Shown piece after piece: positions 39,160 through 48,255 of a stretch of 64,000 nucleotides of DNA (within the stretch, counting starts at the first letter, position 1; each line of letters opens with the position of its first letter). The translations under genes and the position numbers were made by a program. The stretch is from NCBI GenBank assembly GCA_002371265.1, contig DFGT01000037.1, forward strand, positions 109,405 through 173,404, in the 5' to 3' direction. Under the pieces are notes generated by a model. It saw only the letters and a list, made by a program, of their open reading frames with translations. It made no database searches and had not been told where the DNA came from. The DNA comes from Bacteroidales bacterium UBA3743. Its GTDB lineage: Bacteria; Bacteroidota; Bacteroidia; Bacteroidales; Paludibacteraceae.

Positions 39160-41586
39160 TTATTTCACCACAACCTTATATTCCGCATCTTTCACCACCA
39201 CATTATATACGTCGGATGAAAGCGGACTCAGATTCAAATATCCGCCAATGATCGTTTTCTCCATCACCATCTTGCCATTGTTATCGTAGACGGTAACGAT
39301 TCCATCATAGAGATTGCCATCCGCGTCGCTTATATACAGATCTCCATCAGTTGGGTTTGGATAAACCGACTGTTTGCCAGCATTCACGTCTGCCACATCG
39401 GTAGGGTCCTTCACTTCTATATAACCTGTATATGTGGCTTCCGGATCCGCATCACTTACAGTTGTGACTGTCCAATTATATATTCCATCGACAGTTGGCG
39501 TTCCACTGAAGTAGATATTCTTCGACGCCTGGTCTATCCTTGTCTCTATTCCCTCTGGAGCGTTCGGTTCCCAAGTGATGTTGACGGTGGACGCTCCATC
39601 CCATGTCAGATTATATTCAGCGATAGGATTATTGACATACACAGTCTGTTTGCTTGATCCGCCTCCATGTTTTGTCAGAGTAGGCTCCACCATATTGCGA
39701 AGTTTCTTGTAATATTCAATTGGGCTGTAACCCAAGTGAGGAGGCTGGTTGTAGCCGCAGTGCTCCCAAGCCACAGCCATATCGTATGTGTGGTCGTCAC
39801 GTAGCCAAGGAAGCTTATAGTCGCTCGGCATTGTTGTCGTGTAGACGGTGAGATAATACTGGCCATTCTGTTCTGTCCAGAATATGGACTCCTCACGCCA
39901 GTCGCCCACAAGGTCGGCCTGCAGACATGGGTTGTATTTGGTAGCATTGTTGGTGTTGGCTCCCCACTGCACCTTTACTCCGTTCACCATGATATTGTAT
40001 CCGAAAGTGTATTGGCGCACCCACGTCTTATTCACATTATCCCATTTGTCGACATGACCACGGTCTGTATACTCTTCAAGCAAATCGCCGTCCCAGAAGA
40101 TACGTCCGTTGATTGAACTGCTAGTTGTGCTTCCAGTGTGCCACTTGGCAAACTCCTTTCCCTTGCATGTGAAAATGTTGTCACAGCTCCACTCCATCGC
40201 CTCAGCACCATCGTATGTGCTGTCGCAATCGAGAATCAAGCCACGGCCTGTATCTCCTCCCGTCTGGGCTTTTGAGAACATCTCTCTTCCTGTACGGGCA
40301 TCAAACATAGCGCAATCATATTTGGCTGTCGTCTCCTCTGTGATCATGAAATATTCCATTCCTTCATTAGACGGATCAAACTCACCCAAGTGAGTGGCGT
40401 CTCCATGACCCAAACCTGTGCTCCAAAGAGTTTTGCCATCGTGGTCGAGACATGCCGCACCGACGATGATCTCATCAAATCCGTCGTTGTCCACATCACC
40501 GCAAGTGACACTGTGGGCTCCCTGAGCATAGATTCCCTGTCCCGGTCTGTCAGAGGTATGTTTCCATAGAGTGCTCAACGAGTTTCCATCCCAAGTGTAT
40601 GCCGCAGCATATGAATATGTATAGATTCCACGTGTGGTCACAGCACATGGTTTTGCCTTTCCATTCACGTCGAGGAACGCCACACAACCTTTCATCCAGT
40701 TGCCACGGTGTCCGTATGTGTTGCCATCAGAATTTGTAGGGCGGTCATCCCAGTCGGACTGGATATTGAAGTATGGCCAATAGTCTATTGTAGCCAACTC
40801 CTCACCATTCTTTCCGCTGAAACATGTGATCCACTCCGGACCGCCGTCTGTAATAACCCCGGATTTGTTGATTGAAGAGTGGTTTGGATTAGATCCAGCT
40901 GCCGCACCCTTGCTAAGGAAATTGCCCTTTCCATCTTTTGTGCCAGGAGCAGTCTTCGTGATCAGCTCTCCATAACCGTCGCCATCAAAATCGTAGCAAA
41001 GGAAAGTGCAGCGGCATCCGCTCAAGATATTCGGACCAAGGTTCACTCGCCACACCAAAGTGCCGTCCAGTTTCAAGCAGTCCAAAAGAGGAGGAGCTGT
41101 GGGAGTGGCCAAAGCACCCTCACCTGCCGACCAGCACATGATGATCTCCTGCTCACCGTCGCCATCCATATCGTATGCCGAACAATCGTATGGCTGATAT
41201 GTCACCACATCACCACTTGGCAGTCTGTATGTGCCCGGATGATTAAGTTTGATATGATGGTATGGATATGCGTCTACCTTGATTCCTGATTGGGAATCAA
41301 TCACGTCGCCAGCCTTATTCAAAACCTCAAGCGAGAATGTCGATTTGTTATAATTAGACGAAAGTGTCGTATTTGTACGATCCTTGGATGAGAACACCAG
41401 TTTTCCATCCGCATACAGATTGTATGTGGTTGATTTTGGAGAATCCGTCGCACGCATACGCCAGCTTACGAACACATTTCCGTCCGAACATGCCCATAGT
41501 CCACGGTTGTCTTTGGCATGGACTGTCCCTAACCCTAATGTGCTCAACAGTAAAGCTGAGAAAAGTTTCTTTGTTGTATTTTTCAT
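39160..41586 (-). CDS. Rhamnogalacturonan lyase (polysaccharide lyase family 11), T9SS-secreted
   Basis: 808 residues. Signal peptide ~1-24. The PL11 beta-propeller has repeated Ca-binding-like DxDGDG motifs (YDMDGDGEQEIIM, YDFDGDGYGELIT, DVDNDGFDEIIVG) and family blocks DRGLWACSDG-like start, HRGNWMKGCVAFLDV, WSTGLGHGDATHLGEFDP, LVGDWREESIFW and WEHCGYNQPPHLGY. The C-terminus adds an Ig-like region (~640-730) and a T9SS sorting domain (~735-808; SVYPNPTDGDLYIS). It cleaves the rhamnogalacturonan I backbone of pectin by beta-elimination. With the GH5 protein it points to plant cell-wall degradation. No SusCD pair adjoins it. Confidence 0.95.
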   Translation of the reverse strand: MKNTTKKLFSALLLSTLGLGTVHAKDNRGLWACSDGNVFVSWRMRATDSPKSTTYNLYADGKLVFSSKDRTNTTLSSNYNKSTFSLEVLNKAGDVIDSQSGIKVDAYPYHHIKLNHPGTYRLPSGDVVTYQPYDCSAYDMDGDGEQEIIMCWSAGEGALATPTAPPLLDCLKLDGTLVWRVNLGPNILSGCRCTFLCYDFDGDGYGELITKTAPGTKDGKGNFLSKGAAAGSNPNHSSINKSGVITDGGPEWITCFSGKNGEELATIDYWPYFNIQSDWDDRPTNSDGNTYGHRGNWMKGCVAFLDVNGKAKPCAVTTRGIYTYSYAAAYTWDGNSLSTLWKHTSDRPGQGIYAQGAHSVTCGDVDNDGFDEIIVGAACLDHDGKTLWSTGLGHGDATHLGEFDPSNEGMEYFMITEETTAKYDCAMFDARTGREMFSKAQTGGDTGRGLILDCDSTYDGAEAMEWSCDNIFTCKGKEFAKWHTGSTTSSSINGRIFWDGDLLEEYTDRGHVDKWDNVNKTWVRQYTFGYNIMVNGVKVQWGANTNNATKYNPCLQADLVGDWREESIFWTEQNGQYYLTVYTTTMPSDYKLPWLRDDHTYDMAVAWEHCGYNQPPHLGYSPIEYYKKLRNMVEPTLTKHGGGSSKQTVYVNNPIAEYNLTWDGASTVNITWEPNAPEGIETRIDQASKNIYFSGTPTVDGIYNWTVTTVSDADPEATYTGYIEVKDPTDVADVNAGKQSVYPNPTDGDLYISDADGNLYDGIVTVYDNNGKMVMEKTIIGGYLNLSPLSSDVYNVVVKDAEYKVVVK

Positions 41587-41716
41587 GTTATCCTAAGTTT
41601 TCAGTTTATGCTTGCTAATATATAGAAGTTTCCTGAAAAAACACTCCATCTAATCAGTTATTTCATTGTATAATACGAATTTCGATGCTGAATGGGAAAT
41701 TCATAACGTATAAAAA

Positions 41717-41743
41717 TAGAGACGCGGCATAACCACGTCTCTA
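41717..41743. repeat. TAGAGACG palindrome
   Basis: TAGAGACG and CGTCTCTA arms around CGGCATAACCA. Nearly identical to 42423-42449. Confidence 0.8.
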
Positions 41744-41885
41744 CAAAATTATTTATTAATCAAATCCATATACATAAGTCTGGTATGAATCGCCTTTTCT
41801 GAATCCAGATTGTAATATTTAACGTGAGTTCAATGAATTGTAATCTGTGAATCATTTTTCATTTTCTGATCGAAATCCAACCTCC

Positions 41886-42065
41886 TTTTCTCATAAAAAG
41901 ACGAAGTCTTTCTCTGTGAACTTTTTCTCTCTGTGGTTTTTTTAATTTTATGTGCTCGCCTACGGCTCGCACGTGGGAAGGGGTTAGGGCGTTCCGCCCT
42001 TAACAATCCTCAGTTATGACACTTCCAACTATCTTTTTGATTTCGTCGAACTCACGTTATTTAAT
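41886..42065. repeat. Mosaic dispersed repeat element, inverted complete copy
   Basis: Read on the minus strand the order is block A (42065-42020), block B with GGGCGGAACGCCC (42003-41986), block C hairpin (41972-41952, loop GTA), then the ACCACAGAGAG module (41942-41888). It joins modules seen separately elsewhere into one element of ~180 bp. With 41717-41743 and 42423-42449 it occupies most of the gap 41587-42507. Confidence 0.8.
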
Positions 42066-42102
42066 CATTACGCTATCATCCAACGACAAACAACTCATTC
42101 AA

Positions 42103-42267
42103 TTAAAATGTAAAGTTTCTGGATTTTTCTAAAAATTTTTTAAGTTTTTCTGATTCTTCTTTCGTCAAACCATTACTCTTGTTTTTATAGTTTTGTTCTG
42201 CTACTTTCACAAACCTTTCGGCATCCTTGCCTGTAACAACTGGTATTGATTTAATCTCTATAGCCAT
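42103..42267 (-). CDS. Small antitoxin-like protein (54 residues)
   Basis: Start ATG 42267, stop TAA 42103-42105. It begins MAIEIKSIPVVTGKDAERFV and continues with charged helix (TKEESEKLKKFLEKSRNFTF). The opening I-(K/E)-x-IPVxxGxxAERFV pattern is common in short Bacteroidota proteins that partner PIN or GNAT toxins as antitoxins. No toxin gene adjoins; repeat elements lie on both sides, so it may be an orphan after deletion. Family assignment is from memory of the motif only. Confidence 0.6.
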   Translation of the reverse strand: MAIEIKSIPVVTGKDAERFVKVAEQNYKNKSNGLTKEESEKLKKFLEKSRNFTF

Positions 42268-42422
42268 AAACGATTGTTTTTAACCATGCAAAATTATTAA
42301 TATTTATTGATTTAACAAACTCTTCTTTAGGATAGACTTTCACTGCCACTAATCCTTAATTTGTTTATCTGCTGCAAAAGTATAAAATACATCTTTTATA
42401 GAAAAAATATTTTATATAAAAA

Positions 42423-42449
42423 TAGAGACGCAGCATAACCACGTCTCTA
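42423..42449 (-). terminator. TAGAGACG palindrome acting as terminator of the CotH operon
   Basis: TAGAGACG and CGTCTCTA arms around CAGCATAACCA. On the minus strand it is followed by TTTTTATA, 58 bp after the last CotH gene's stop. Confidence 0.6.
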
Positions 42450-42507
42450 TCATAAAACTTTATTTTTTCATTTTCTCCATCATCCGAACAACAATGGGAA
42501 ATATCAA

Positions 42508-45500
42508 TTAAAACTTGTTCACTTCCCTCACAAACCACTGCATACGTGACTTAACGAAATCCTTCAAATCACTCATGCTCTTGCGGTAAGACTCTGGCGT
42601 TGTGGCACTTGATGACGAACCTTGGCCGCTGCCTGGCCAGCCCCAGCCACCGCCGCCGCCAAACATGCCTCCTCCAAACATACCTCCTCCAGATCCGTTT
42701 CCGACCTTATTGGCTGTCGCAGACAATAACAAATATTCTGTGTTCTCGTCGATATAGGCAAGGATCTCATCCAAATGCGAATTGATATCGAGCACTTTCT
42801 CTTTCAACATCTGCTTGAACGCAGGCATCTTGATAAACTCACCAAACCAGCTTGTGCAGGTATTTCCTCGTGGTTGTGAGATAGGGTTGGTAGTGATGTA
42901 GTAGCCCTCTATATCGTTGTAGCCACCCATAGCTCCAAACGGATTGCCACCCCACGCAATATCGAAATCCCACATCGGACCCATCTTTATCGTACCGTCT
43001 TCCATGATGGTGAAATAGCAACTTGTGTGCATATTTCCGTCGACATCACGCGACCACTCTTTTACTAAATACCAGTCGACGAAGCTTTCCAAATCTATCA
43101 TGCTCATCAACGTGTTGTAGTCGCCGCTGTATAGGGCCGACTCGAATTTGTCGATGATGCTCTTCACATTATTATACTCTTGTGAATTAGGTTGCAATTC
43201 CGGATCCTTAGTGAAGAAAGCATTGTGAGATTTCGGACCTTCTATCGATCCGTTGCCCAATCCTGCCTTGATATCGGCTTCAATCAGATATTCTCCATTC
43301 ACACGATTATCGTTGATCTTTGCCTGCTCACATAAATAATAATTGCCCTTATGTGCTCCATTCAACACCAATTCCGCATTGTATCCGCTTGGCACCCAAT
43401 CCTGGTTGGTGTATCTCTTGCCTATGTAGTTCGACATTGCGTTGCGGAAGAAAGTGGCATCGTAGAAGTTTGCCATCAACACCCAACGTTTATGCTCAAG
43501 CATACCCAAGACACGAGCTTTCTTATTAAGTTTCACAGCATACGGACGTTTCTCTGTTGTGGCATCCCAAGTGGAATTTCCACGACCCTTCACCTGAGCC
43601 ATATCTGGCGCAGCATCATAGTTGACCGTTCCATCTGCTTCATACACAGTGAATTGTGTATTGTCGAGCCATGTTGTTTTGTCTGTTATGTTCTTGTTGC
43701 CTTGTGTGGTGAGATATACGACAGGCAAACCGCTATTGTAGATGCATACCGTATATGTGCGCACATCACCGTTGCTTGCCACCACTTTGAATTGCTGTGG
43801 CTTAAGGTAGTAGACTGTGCTCTTTCCGCTTTGGATCTCCTCACCATTGCAATACACTTTCGCTCCATTTGCCACAGTAAAGTCTGCCTTCAGATTAAAG
43901 TCGACCAAATATGGCACGAATATCTTCACGCTGTCGTTTGCGATTGTTGCGGAATAATCCTCAAGCAAAGCATTTCCGTTGGAATTCTTCTTGATGTCGA
44001 ACGATTTAATTTCGTTGTTGCTTGAAGCCCTGTCTGCCTTTGCGCACTTGCAAATTCCGTCGCTCATAGACGACAGCCAAGAGTATCTATTTTTTATCCA
44101 AGATGTTAGCGACGACGCTTCACTGCCCAGACTCTTATTGTTGTTCCACAATGCAGCGTTGGATTCTGCGGAAAGGGAAATCAAATCTTTATAATCCTCT
44201 ATTGCTGAAGTGATGACACTCTCTGTGGAAGCGATCTCCTTGAAACGGTTGCAGACTGCCGATGAGAAATCCACATCCTGCATCATCTTCTCACACCATC
44301 CGGCATTAATCGTTGAGAAGCCTTCGTACGACTGGCCGTTGTTGCCAAGCCACTCTTCGTTTGAGAAAATTGGAGACATCGCTATCTTACCGTCTGTTGT
44401 GATACGGAAATAGCAATCTTTCTTAAATAAGTGTTCATTCTTGCATATCTCGTTAGCCCAAATCCAGTCGACGAAACTGTTCTCATCTATGTAGGAATCA
44501 AACGATTTGCCACCGTAAAGAGCAGACTCAAATTTGTTGACAGCGGTTTTCGCTTTTTCCATCTCCTTCGACGCGTCATCCTCAGCCGAGTCTACCAAAC
44601 GAACCTTTGTTCCCTTATCTGATACGAACCACACATCGTCTGCCTCAATATCATCTGTGATTTCCCACACTGCATCCTCTTTCACTCTTCCTTCTGACAC
44701 ACGTATCTGCTCACAAAGCAAGTATGTGCCGAGATGTCTGTCGCCCATCACCACCTCAACAAATTCAGATGAAGGAGTCCACGACATTCCCGTCAACTCT
44801 TTTCCTAATTCAAGACCTGCTTTTGTGCGGAGCAAAGATGCGTCATCCACATTCGAAAGAAGAATCCAGCGTTTGTTTTTTGTCATGTCGCCCAACGCTG
44901 TTTTCTTGCTGCATTTGATGTTGAAATCTCGTTTTGTGTGAGAATCTTGACCTCCCTTAGGCTTTATTCCTGCAGTAGTCTTCGCAAGTGTTTTTCCATT
45001 TGCTGATGTCATCGTCAACGGATATTCTCCGTTCCACACCTTCGAAGCCATATCAGCAGGGCCATCTATACGGATGATTGGCAAACCGCTGTTGTATACC
45101 TTCACTGTATATGTGTGTATATTGCCGTCATTATCAACCACCTTGTATTCGACATCACCATTATAGACATTGCCGCTCACACCGCTCTTTTGCTGTATGC
45201 CATTGACATAAACCTTTCCCTTCGTTTCGAAAGAGGCTTTGATAGAGCCTCCCTCGTAATAAGGAATGAAGACGCTGATTTCATCCCCACTGATCTTGCC
45301 ATCAAAATCGCTAAGCACAGCACCATTATTGCTTATCATTTTGAATGTAAACCATTTGATCTCATTTCCCGACGTTTTTTTGTCGGCTTTGTTGAAATCT
45401 ATGGCATTGCTGGAAAACGTTATCTCCTTTATTTCTGAGATAGGGTATGTCAGGTCGAACGACTTTGTCCTTCCTTCTTCGTTAAAATTGTTGACATTAT

Positions 45501-45597
45501 CAACATTATAACTATCTCCGCCAAAGTCAACAGTTTGACCTTGGATTGTGCCTGCCACTGAAAGTAGCGAGGCTATCGCATATATCGTTTTTTTCAT
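42508..45597 (-). CDS. Secreted protein with two CotH kinase-like domains
   Basis: 1029 residues. Signal peptide ~1-21, an N-terminal beta region, then two CotH-type domains. The second (~650-985) is canonical: VKGRGNSTWDATTEKRPYAVKL, LMANFYDATFFRNAMS, YYLCEQAKI and the metal-binding MGPMWDFDIAWGG (~890). The first (~200-520) keeps LLSNVDDASLLRTKAGLELG and YLLCEQIRV, but its active-site block reads MSPIFSNEEWLGNN, with the DFD acids lost. A Gly/Met/Phe/Trp-rich loop (GGGMFGGGMFGGGGGWGWPG) lies near the C-terminus. CotH kinases phosphorylate secreted proteins. Third gene of the 47618-42508 operon. Confidence 0.88.
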   Translation of the reverse strand: MKKTIYAIASLLSVAGTIQGQTVDFGGDSYNVDNVNNFNEEGRTKSFDLTYPISEIKEITFSSNAIDFNKADKKTSGNEIKWFTFKMISNNGAVLSDFDGKISGDEISVFIPYYEGGSIKASFETKGKVYVNGIQQKSGVSGNVYNGDVEYKVVDNDGNIHTYTVKVYNSGLPIIRIDGPADMASKVWNGEYPLTMTSANGKTLAKTTAGIKPKGGQDSHTKRDFNIKCSKKTALGDMTKNKRWILLSNVDDASLLRTKAGLELGKELTGMSWTPSSEFVEVVMGDRHLGTYLLCEQIRVSEGRVKEDAVWEITDDIEADDVWFVSDKGTKVRLVDSAEDDASKEMEKAKTAVNKFESALYGGKSFDSYIDENSFVDWIWANEICKNEHLFKKDCYFRITTDGKIAMSPIFSNEEWLGNNGQSYEGFSTINAGWCEKMMQDVDFSSAVCNRFKEIASTESVITSAIEDYKDLISLSAESNAALWNNNKSLGSEASSLTSWIKNRYSWLSSMSDGICKCAKADRASSNNEIKSFDIKKNSNGNALLEDYSATIANDSVKIFVPYLVDFNLKADFTVANGAKVYCNGEEIQSGKSTVYYLKPQQFKVVASNGDVRTYTVCIYNSGLPVVYLTTQGNKNITDKTTWLDNTQFTVYEADGTVNYDAAPDMAQVKGRGNSTWDATTEKRPYAVKLNKKARVLGMLEHKRWVLMANFYDATFFRNAMSNYIGKRYTNQDWVPSGYNAELVLNGAHKGNYYLCEQAKINDNRVNGEYLIEADIKAGLGNGSIEGPKSHNAFFTKDPELQPNSQEYNNVKSIIDKFESALYSGDYNTLMSMIDLESFVDWYLVKEWSRDVDGNMHTSCYFTIMEDGTIKMGPMWDFDIAWGGNPFGAMGGYNDIEGYYITTNPISQPRGNTCTSWFGEFIKMPAFKQMLKEKVLDINSHLDEILAYIDENTEYLLLSATANKVGNGSGGGMFGGGMFGGGGGWGWPGSGQGSSSSATTPESYRKSMSDLKDFVKSRMQWFVREVNKF

Positions 45598-45615
45598 GAT
45601 CGTTTCATTTATCCG

Positions 45616-47151
45616 TTATTTCCACTCACTTGACAACCATTTGATTCTTGCCGACAACCAATCCTTCAAATTAGCAATCTCATTTTTGTAAGTCTCACTA
45701 TTATAAGAAGATGAATAAGAGTTGGCAAGAGCATCACCGGCATTCTGATCCGCCTTCTTGTCTATCCAAGCGAGGATGTCAGTTTCAGCCGACTTGACCT
45801 TCTCGAAAGCCTTCTTCAACGCAGAGTTGAAATCCGAATCATCTTTCAACAGAGAGACCCAGTTTCTGTCGTAGGCAGTGAATTCTTCCGTATCGGAATC
45901 AGCATTGAAAGCCTTTGCTGATTGGGTAGACGGAATAAAATGAATCTTTTTGTCGTCGTCCATATATATATATGTGTCACTTCCGAATGACTTGTCATTT
46001 TTTGCGACTTCATTTATCACTGTCCATTCAGCCACACTCTGGATGTCGAGCATCGAGTGCACCTGGCTCCACTTTTTAGCGGCAATCGCCTGCTCAAGTT
46101 TCTCCACCACTTCACGCGTACGAACAAGTTTCGCGCCATCCATGCCGGTGTTAGGATCTTTCATTATAAAGAGAGAATTGAAAAGTTGGCTTTGGAAGTA
46201 GTCGTCTCCTTCATCAGGAGCGTCTTCAATGCACATCACTATTCCTTCCTCCACTCTTCCCTTGCAGACACGAGGTTGCTCGGAAATCAAGTAAAAACCA
46301 ATATAGTGGCCATCCATAATAAGAACCACCTCTTTTGCCTGTGGATTCCACGATCCGCTGACGCGATTAGCTATCTCGTAGCCAAGCAAACCACGTATGC
46401 AGGCAAAGTCGCCGGCATTGGCTTCAAGAGTCCAGCGTTTGTTTTTGGTGATATTGAGAATCTCCTGTTTGCTGTCAAACTTGATGTTGAAACTGTTTTT
46501 CTTGCTTGAATCATAACTGTCTCCTTTCACCTTGATTTTGCAAGCATCAAGACTCTTTCCATCCACCGAGATTGATTTCAGATCCGACCAATCTGTTGAC
46601 AAACCATTAGTTTTGAGCTCAATAATCGGGCAAGACGGAATGACAGCGTCAAAATGATAAGTGCGGACGTCACCATTATAAGCAACCACTTTCACCTCTA
46701 TATTTTTACCAATCTTTACCTCGTCGCCCTCTTTCCACGCCTTACCATTTATAAAAATGTATGAGCCAGACGTAGAGAATGATGGGACAAATGATTCTGT
46801 CTTAGGTAGAAGGGGAATAATCGGATTAGCACCGTCTGCAAAAGAGGCATAAACTTTTATTTCTTTTGTCTCTGCAGACATTGAGAAAAGCTGATTGAAT
46901 GGCTGGGGTTTATCGCTCGCCTTCAAGTCGACATCCTTTTCTGACACCGTCTCCGAAAAAGAGATGTTTTTCACGTCATCCGATGAATATGACAGATGAA
47001 AAACCTGCTGGTTGGGTTCACTCAACATAGAGTCGACAGCCTCCATAGGAAGAGAGATTGTCTTATTGTTTGTAAAAGTCACCTTAACTTCCCCCTGCGA
47101 AAAAGCAAAAAGAGGAACACAAGCTGAAAAAGTAAGTAAAAATTTTTTCAT
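45616..47151 (-). CDS. Secreted CotH kinase-like protein, active site degenerate
   Basis: 511 residues from ATG 47149-47151 (MKKFLLTFSACVPLFAFSQG, signal peptide). The CotH-like region (~200-470) has IKVKGDSYDSSKKNSFNIKF, LEANAGDFACIRGLLGYEIA, FYLISEQPRVCKGRVEEG and a block at the expected active site reading HFIPSTQSAKAFN with no DFD. Probably a binding or regulatory protein rather than a kinase (inference). Its ATG overlaps the stop of the upstream gene by 4 bp, indicating translational coupling. The longer frame to 47211 lies inside the upstream gene. Confidence 0.85.
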   Translation of the reverse strand: MKKFLLTFSACVPLFAFSQGEVKVTFTNNKTISLPMEAVDSMLSEPNQQVFHLSYSSDDVKNISFSETVSEKDVDLKASDKPQPFNQLFSMSAETKEIKVYASFADGANPIIPLLPKTESFVPSFSTSGSYIFINGKAWKEGDEVKIGKNIEVKVVAYNGDVRTYHFDAVIPSCPIIELKTNGLSTDWSDLKSISVDGKSLDACKIKVKGDSYDSSKKNSFNIKFDSKQEILNITKNKRWTLEANAGDFACIRGLLGYEIANRVSGSWNPQAKEVVLIMDGHYIGFYLISEQPRVCKGRVEEGIVMCIEDAPDEGDDYFQSQLFNSLFIMKDPNTGMDGAKLVRTREVVEKLEQAIAAKKWSQVHSMLDIQSVAEWTVINEVAKNDKSFGSDTYIYMDDDKKIHFIPSTQSAKAFNADSDTEEFTAYDRNWVSLLKDDSDFNSALKKAFEKVKSAETDILAWIDKKADQNAGDALANSYSSSYNSETYKNEIANLKDWLSARIKWLSSEWK

Positions 47152-47618
47152 TTCTTGATAATTTTGAAGGGTTTCGCATTCACTTTGATTAGATAGACAC
47201 CTGGCGCCCAACTGCTTACGTTGATTTTGGCTTCATCAGAACCAGACACACGTGTCTTGCTCAATAATTTTCCATCATTACTGAACACCTCCACTTCAGA
47301 AGCGGAAGGAGAAGAGACGAAGATAGCGTCGGACGCAAGGGAAGGATAGACGGAAGTGCCATTGTCAGAGTCGACAGACGCAACACCGCTCGCATTGCCG
47401 TCAAAAGAGATTTTCTCCACATCATCAAGATCATATTCCTGATACAAACCAGATGTTTTGATGAACAGAGCATTAGCAGAAGTCCAGTAAACTGGTTTTT
47501 CCGCCAGAGCATACGTTATTGATTCCTTGCTTTTTAGAATCACCTTTAGATTATTTGCCGCACTAGCCTGCAGACAGAGCAGAACAGCAACAACTGTAAA
47601 AAATATTTGTGTTTTCAT
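47148..47618 (-). CDS. Small secreted protein with T9SS sorting domain
   Basis: 156 residues. Signal peptide ~1-20 (MKTQIFFTVVAVLLCLQASA), a short beta domain (~22-75: LKVILKSKESITYALAEKPV, LDDVEKISFDG), and a C-terminal sorting module (VEVFSNDGKLLSKTRVSGS...GVYLIKVNAKPFKIIKK). The same layout occurs in the frame-broken gene at 5716-6184. It heads the CotH operon and could be a surface adaptor or kinase substrate (inference). Confidence 0.82.
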   Translation of the reverse strand: MKTQIFFTVVAVLLCLQASAANNLKVILKSKESITYALAEKPVYWTSANALFIKTSGLYQEYDLDDVEKISFDGNASGVASVDSDNGTSVYPSLASDAIFVSSPSASEVEVFSNDGKLLSKTRVSGSDEAKINVSSWAPGVYLIKVNAKPFKIIKK

Positions 47619-47984
47619 AGAGAACCAAACAAGTTTAATGTGTTTATAGAGTTTTTATGTTGTAGTATGAACTTTCATACAAAATAAATATTTGACGAGC
47701 AGACATAATGCTCCCCGTCTGAGTTGTAGTAAGAGTTATCATATTGTAATGTATTAGAATTAAGTATTAAACTATGGTAAACTAACGCTTTAGTTTAAAC
47801 CGCATCAAATTTAAACAAATTTTTAAATGATTGTATTTTTTGATGAATTTTGTTGTCAAAATAGGCTTTTAAATGAGTAAAAATGAATAATATGGTGAGA
47901 TTTTGTGAAATTGTTTTGTCGTTTTTCCCAATTATTAAATAGCATTTATCCTCTTACTAAACCCAAGTTGCTTTCGCAATGAAA
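47619..47984. other. AT-rich gene-free stretch upstream of the CotH operon and protease cassette
   Basis: No ORF, palindrome or repeat of note beyond short inverted TTTAAAC-like pieces near 47785-47815. It must hold the minus-strand promoter for the CotH operon, but no clean TAnnTTTG motif was found. Confidence 0.4.
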
Positions 47985-48255
47985 CATATTCTTAACAAAA
48001 GTTAAAAACCGGCACATTTGACATTTTGTTTCTGACATCCCAAAGGAGTTTTTTGTATCTTTGCAATGTTTTAATGAAAAATAAATCAAATTATGGTAAA
48101 AACAAGCGAAAAATTTACCCTCGTTAACAGTGGGGGGGGTAAAATTAAAAGGTTTTAGTCTGACGAAAAACAGTGCAAAGCTTATGGTAAATGTTTTCTG
48201 TCTGTTTTCAGTGTTTAACGCGACAACATCCTGCACGGATGAGTTAGTGGAGGAA
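47985..48255 (+). repeat. Shared promoter, leader and signal-peptide module, copy 1 (G8)
   Basis: 271 bp aligning with 61662-61929 over its whole length. The only length differences are the G tract (8 versus 6) and a T tract in the promoter spacer (6 versus 5). After position 48255 the two loci encode unrelated proteins. Confidence 0.93.
48056..48063 (+). promoter_or_regulatory. -7 promoter motif of protease cassette 1
   Basis: TATCTTTG, preceded by a T6 run (T5 in the other copy) within the spacer. A TTCTG at 48030-48034 gives a 21-bp spacer here and 20 bp in copy 2. Confidence 0.65.

Noticed and set aside
42508..47618. Spore coat function suggested by the CotH name
   Set aside because: Bacteroidales do not form spores; CotH-type proteins are here secreted kinase-like proteins.
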